A stretch of DNA of 8,152 nucleotides from F23-D06 sp045600525 (lineage in GTDB: Bacteria > Bacteroidota > Bacteroidia > Bacteroidales > WCHB1-69), in NCBI GenBank assembly GCA_045600525.1, contig JAZRYC010000041.1:1-8152 (forward strand), written 5' to 3'. The notes beneath the pieces are model-generated. The model did no database searches. It saw only the letters and a list, made by a program, of their open reading frames with translations, and had not been told where the DNA came from. Shown one piece after another: positions 6,160 through 8,152 of the stretch; within the stretch, counting starts at the first letter, position 1; the number at the start of each line of letters is the position of its first letter. The translations under genes and the position numbers were made by a program.

Positions 6160-6627
6160 TTATTCATCAGGAAACTGAATAATAATCTTAGGATAACCGC
6201 CAATCTGCTCTAAGTTATGTATCGCTTCAAGATTTCCTCTATTAGCTGAACGAGTTAACCATTTTATCCCTCTTGCATAACTTTGTGTACATCCAGTTCC
6301 AGTATAATAGTAAATGCCAATTGCATTTTGCGATTGGGCGCTCCCATGCTTTGCAGCTTTCTTCGCCCAAAGGAATGCTTTTCGGTCAGATTGTTCTACC
6401 CCATAACCATTATGGTAGCAAACGGAAATTTTGTATTCAGCGTCAGGGCTTCCTTTATCAGCGGCTTTGATATATAATAAAAACGCTTTTTCGTATGATT
6501 GTTTTCGCTCACCTATCCCATAGAAGTACTCTTCTCCTTGTTGATAAAACCAATACGCCTGAGCAATTCCACTATAGGGAAACATAAAAAACAACAAAAA
6601 AATAAGAATACAATATTTCATATCCAT
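6160..6627 (-). CDS. Exported Sel1-repeat protein, putative immunity partner of cassette D
   Basis: The 155-residue protein has a signal peptide (about 1-24, ending GIAQA), then three Sel1-like (TPR-related) repeats at about 26-61, 62-97 and 98-133. The recurring elements are AxxLYxKAADKGSPDAEYKIS, AFLWAKKAAKHGSAQSQNAIG and GIKWLTRSANRGNLEAIHNLE. Sel1 repeats form alpha-helical solenoids that bind other proteins. Start choice is between ATG 6627 and ATG 6621 (MK...), both fitting the signal peptide. It begins 11 bases after the cassette D toxin stop. Binding and blocking a protease-like toxin in the periplasm fits a solenoid protein, and Sel1/TPR proteins are known neighbours of polymorphic toxins, but specificity here is inferred. 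Confidence 0.82.
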   Translation of the reverse strand: MDMKYCILIFLLFFMFPYSGIAQAYWFYQQGEEYFYGIGERKQSYEKAFLLYIKAADKGSPDAEYKISVCYHNGYGVEQSDRKAFLWAKKAAKHGSAQSQNAIGIYYYTGTGCTQSYARGIKWLTRSANRGNLEAIHNLEQIGGYPKIIIQFPDE

Positions 6628-6638
6628 TATCCGTTAGT

Positions 6639-7412
6639 TTACAAAGGGTTGTTTTTGAATAACATAAAATCTGGCATATAAGGATTGCCATTTTTTAACA
6701 AGTATGCTCGCCTCTGGGTCTCAGAGCCATCAATTGTCAAATTAAATCGATATGTAGTGCGCAATGGCATACCCAATTCCTTTCGAATAAGGTTCTCATT
6801 ATATGTAGCCCTCCATTCTGATCTGCTTAACCCCTGATAATAAAGGTCATATAGATGAGTAATCCCTTTAGCATTATCATAGACATGGGAAAATTCATGT
6901 CCTAAATCAGTAATAGGGGATGATTGTCTTCCTAAAGTGGTTTCAAGTTCCGTCCCGCACGCTCTCCAATTGATTGTTTGCTCAATGAAATTCCCGGTTT
7001 TTGCGTCTGTAGTCAAATTATTGCATTCACTTTTTATACTGTTTTGAATCACGACGTCTTTGTCTGTTCCTTCAAACGTGCCGACCAACTTTTGCCCTGT
7101 TTTTGTTTCTTCAAGAACATCAAGAGCATAGGTGGCATCTGCTAAGAAAGAACCTGATTCTGGAGTGTAGCGTTCTCCATTCTCAGTATATAGATATCCT
7201 TTATAATATCGATACCTATTGCAATCCTCTCCAACTATCCAAATCTCCCTCCCGTCCACATCCACCAGCCGCACCGGATTGTTCCCGCAATACACATACG
7301 GAGAGCTTCCCGGGTACTTGTCCGACAGCGGATCCACGCTGAGCCAGAGGGAGAGGGCGGGGTTGTGCAGCCTGGCCGCAGGAGGGGATGTGTATGAGCA
7401 ATTCTGTCGCAT
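6639..7412 (-). CDS. Cassette D: short RHS tip fused to HEFSH zinc-metallopeptidase-like toxin
   Basis: Of 257 residues, about 16-55 are the RHS core tip (HNPALSLWLSVDP, NNPVRLVDVDGR), preceded by 15 residues of unrelated leader with no signal peptide. The CT domain (56-257) contains LGHEFSHVYD (171-180), an HExxH zinc-binding helix. A later SEWRATYNEN (198-207) offers a plausible third ligand at Glu199, followed by the PLRTTY stretch. This resembles the M91/NleD-like effector peptidases seen in RHS C-termini; the assignment is from motif pattern only. ATG 7412 is the first ATG of the open frame. The CT has no visible export signal of its own, so toxicity in neighbours would need a delivery protein supplied by recombination. 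Confidence 0.85.
   Translation of the reverse strand: MRQNCSYTSPPAARLHNPALSLWLSVDPLSDKYPGSSPYVYCGNNPVRLVDVDGREIWIVGEDCNRYRYYKGYLYTENGERYTPESGSFLADATYALDVLEETKTGQKLVGTFEGTDKDVVIQNSIKSECNNLTTDAKTGNFIEQTINWRACGTELETTLGRQSSPITDLGHEFSHVYDNAKGITHLYDLYYQGLSRSEWRATYNENLIRKELGMPLRTTYRFNLTIDGSETQRRAYLLKNGNPYMPDFMLFKNNPL
7249..7370 (-). repeat. RHS-tip anchor repeat, copy in cassette D
   Basis: This is the fourth copy of the roughly 120-bp tip segment. By eye it shows about 13 mismatches against the cassette A copy. Both share an uninterrupted run from the DKYP codons through the SVDP codons that includes a GGATCC. It begins at the same codon region (xNPALSLW) as the cassette A copy, while the two upstream flanks differ. 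Confidence 0.85.
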
Positions 7413-7556
7413 TTATAGGTTGGTTTTTGGTGTTATTCCGATTGGTAAACTTTTTCGATTATTATTGTGTCTTTTCAATTATTTTTTTGAACTGTCCCAT
7501 AAATGGTAGGTTGACATTTGGACGGTAAATCTAAATTTGACGTTTCATGGCTTACC
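7413..7556. other. Gene-free spacer before cassette D
   Basis: This 144-base AT-rich stretch lies between the lipoprotein stop and the cassette D ATG. I found no TAnnTTTG box and no convincing hairpin with a T-run. It contains no RHS sequence, so it marks the breakpoint side of cassette D. Confidence 0.5.
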
Positions 7557-7880
7557 TCATTTACTAGGACGAAGTTGTTTTTCCCATTGCTTCGTGTCAG
7601 AATAGTAATACATCCCCTCTCCTAATGTCGTTCCAAACCAAACGATATAAGAAGTATCTGACTCTTTTTCATAGCAAAATAGCACATCGCCAACATATTC
7701 TGATTGTACAACATCCTGTAAGTTATTTGGTAAATTGTTATGAATCATTCTGTATTCTTCAATTTTGTCTACAATCTTATTCCCTTCTTGCATATTCTTA
7801 TGGACATAAAGAGACATACATCCATAAAAAACAAATGGTAGCAAAGCAATGTAACTATATATAAATACTCTTTTTTTCAT
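7557..7880 (-). CDS. Small lipoprotein, putative immunity protein of a lost toxin
   Basis: The 107-residue protein has a lipoprotein signal MKKRVFIYSYIALLPFVFYGC with Cys21. A helix (about 31-44, KIVDKIEEYRMIHN) follows, then LPNNLQDV and a compact beta region ending in LGEGMYYYSDTKQWEK. The helix plus the LPNNL turn resembles the pilin-like fold N-terminal motif seen in small exported proteins, though I assign no family. The ATG overlaps the TGA of an upstream open fragment as ATGA, which is typical of translational coupling. Together with the remnant before it, this is most simply an immunity gene left after its toxin was truncated. About 144 bases without a gene separate it from cassette D. 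Confidence 0.75.
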   Translation of the reverse strand: MKKRVFIYSYIALLPFVFYGCMSLYVHKNMQEGNKIVDKIEEYRMIHNNLPNNLQDVVQSEYVGDVLFCYEKESDTSYIVWFGTTLGEGMYYYSDTKQWEKQLRPSK

Positions 7881-8020
7881 TCTGTAACAAATAACGGTGT
7901 GGTTGTATGATTCGTTAGTGTAGGTTTAGACGGGTATTCTTCTGGTAAATTGGGGTAATTAGGTGCTTTTGCTGGATCCGTTGCATGCAACACATTGTTT
8001 AGATAGTCACCAGGGGACTT
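7877..8020 (-). pseudogene. 3' remnant of a CT toxin coding sequence
   Basis: A frame of 47 codons follows a TAG at 8023-8021, starting KSPGDYLNNVLHATDPAK and ending NHTTTPLFVTE. Its TGA overlaps the ATG of the lipoprotein gene (ATGA). It has no start codon and is Pro/Asn/Thr-rich, like the C-terminal end of a secreted domain. Its place directly before an immunity-like lipoprotein is where a toxin C-terminus should lie. I infer that the 5' part was lost near 8020. The toxin family cannot be recognised from so little. Confidence 0.45.
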
Positions 8021-8033
8021 CTATTTTTACTAT

Positions 8034-8152
8034 TTACACGCCGTCACTTTGAATTTTGCGAAGTCCGTTAAACAAAAATTCTAAAGAAAACGGTGCTGCA
8101 AAGTTACATATTATTTTTTCATTTCCAATAATTTGATGATATTTTTTATGAA
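8034..8152 (-). other. Open frame running in from the right edge (possible 3' end of an unidentified gene)
   Basis: One minus-strand frame is open for 38 codons from the window edge to a TAA at 8036-8034, containing FAAPFSLEFLFNGLRKIQSDGV. It could be the C-terminus of a gene beyond the edge, for example of a mobile element whose insertion cut the toxin, or a chance frame. The same bases include a strong promoter match, which argues for non-coding sequence. I do not recognise the peptide. Confidence 0.2.
8099..8128 (-). promoter_or_regulatory. Bacteroides-type promoter (TTG-19-TAACTTTG)
   Basis: On the minus strand, TTG (8128-8126) is followed after 19 bases by TAACTTTG (8106-8099) and then CAGCA. 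This fits the Bacteroidota promoter pattern of a -33 TTTG-like box and a -7 TAnnTTTG box. It is the best promoter in the window. Transcription would begin near 8092, pass through the toxin remnant and lipoprotein, and could continue through cassettes D, B and C to the terminator at 1420-1392, since no good terminator was seen between. Confidence 0.55.

Noticed and set aside
6273..6681. Plus-strand frames opposite the Sel1-repeat gene
   Set aside because: They are antisense shadows; the minus strand encodes three good Sel1 repeats.

Overview
The window looks like accessory DNA from a Bacteroidales bacterium (Bacteroides, Parabacteroides or a relative). The basis is the Bacteroidota form of the RHS core tip (core ending in a ...NNPVRLVDVDGR stretch), lipoprotein and signal peptides typical of the group, TAnnTTTG-type -7 promoter boxes, and starts without strong Shine-Dalgarno sites. 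Every gene I accept lies on the minus strand, so the biological order runs from 8152 down to 1.

The locus is a tandem array of RHS tip plus C-terminal toxin (CT) cassettes. Each is followed within a few bases by a small gene in the position of an immunity gene. In transcription order: a promoter (about 8099-8128); a 3' toxin remnant (8020-7877) overlapping a small lipoprotein gene (7880-7557); cassette D, a short RHS tip fused to an HEFSH zincin-like domain (7412-6639), with an exported Sel1-repeat protein (6627-6160); cassette B, a half-length RHS core fused to a domain with an HEALE motif (6109-4853), with a lipoprotein (4843-4358); cassette C, the longest RHS piece, fused to a JAB/JAMM-like domain (4329-2200), with a secreted protein (2194-1409); a terminator (1420-1392) and a new promoter (1378-1371); cassette A, a short RHS tip fused to a Gly/Ser-rich domain (1303-548), with an overlapping zinc-ribbon protein (554-120); then another promoter/leader (73-1) that probably begins a further cassette beyond the left edge.

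None of the four RHS genes is full length. All lack an N-terminal delivery or signal region, and each starts at a different point inside the RHS core, yet all four switch to unrelated sequence straight after the same DVDGR codons. This is the layout expected of displaced (orphan) CT/immunity modules that can exchange with an intact rhs gene elsewhere by recombination in the shared tip. Four of the five partner proteins carry export signals, which suggests the toxins act in the periplasm or cell envelope. Three of the four CT domains carry possible metal-hydrolase motifs.

The most unusual detail is at the start of cassette A. A promoter and an ATG (1335) are followed by imperfect 7-bp tandem repeats, and that ATG is out of frame with the toxin. 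One extra 7-bp unit would put them in frame with no stop. The left edge of the window repeats the same promoter, ATGCCCC and heptad arrangement. No RNA genes, CRISPR array or complete insertion sequence were seen, and no plus-strand gene is supported.
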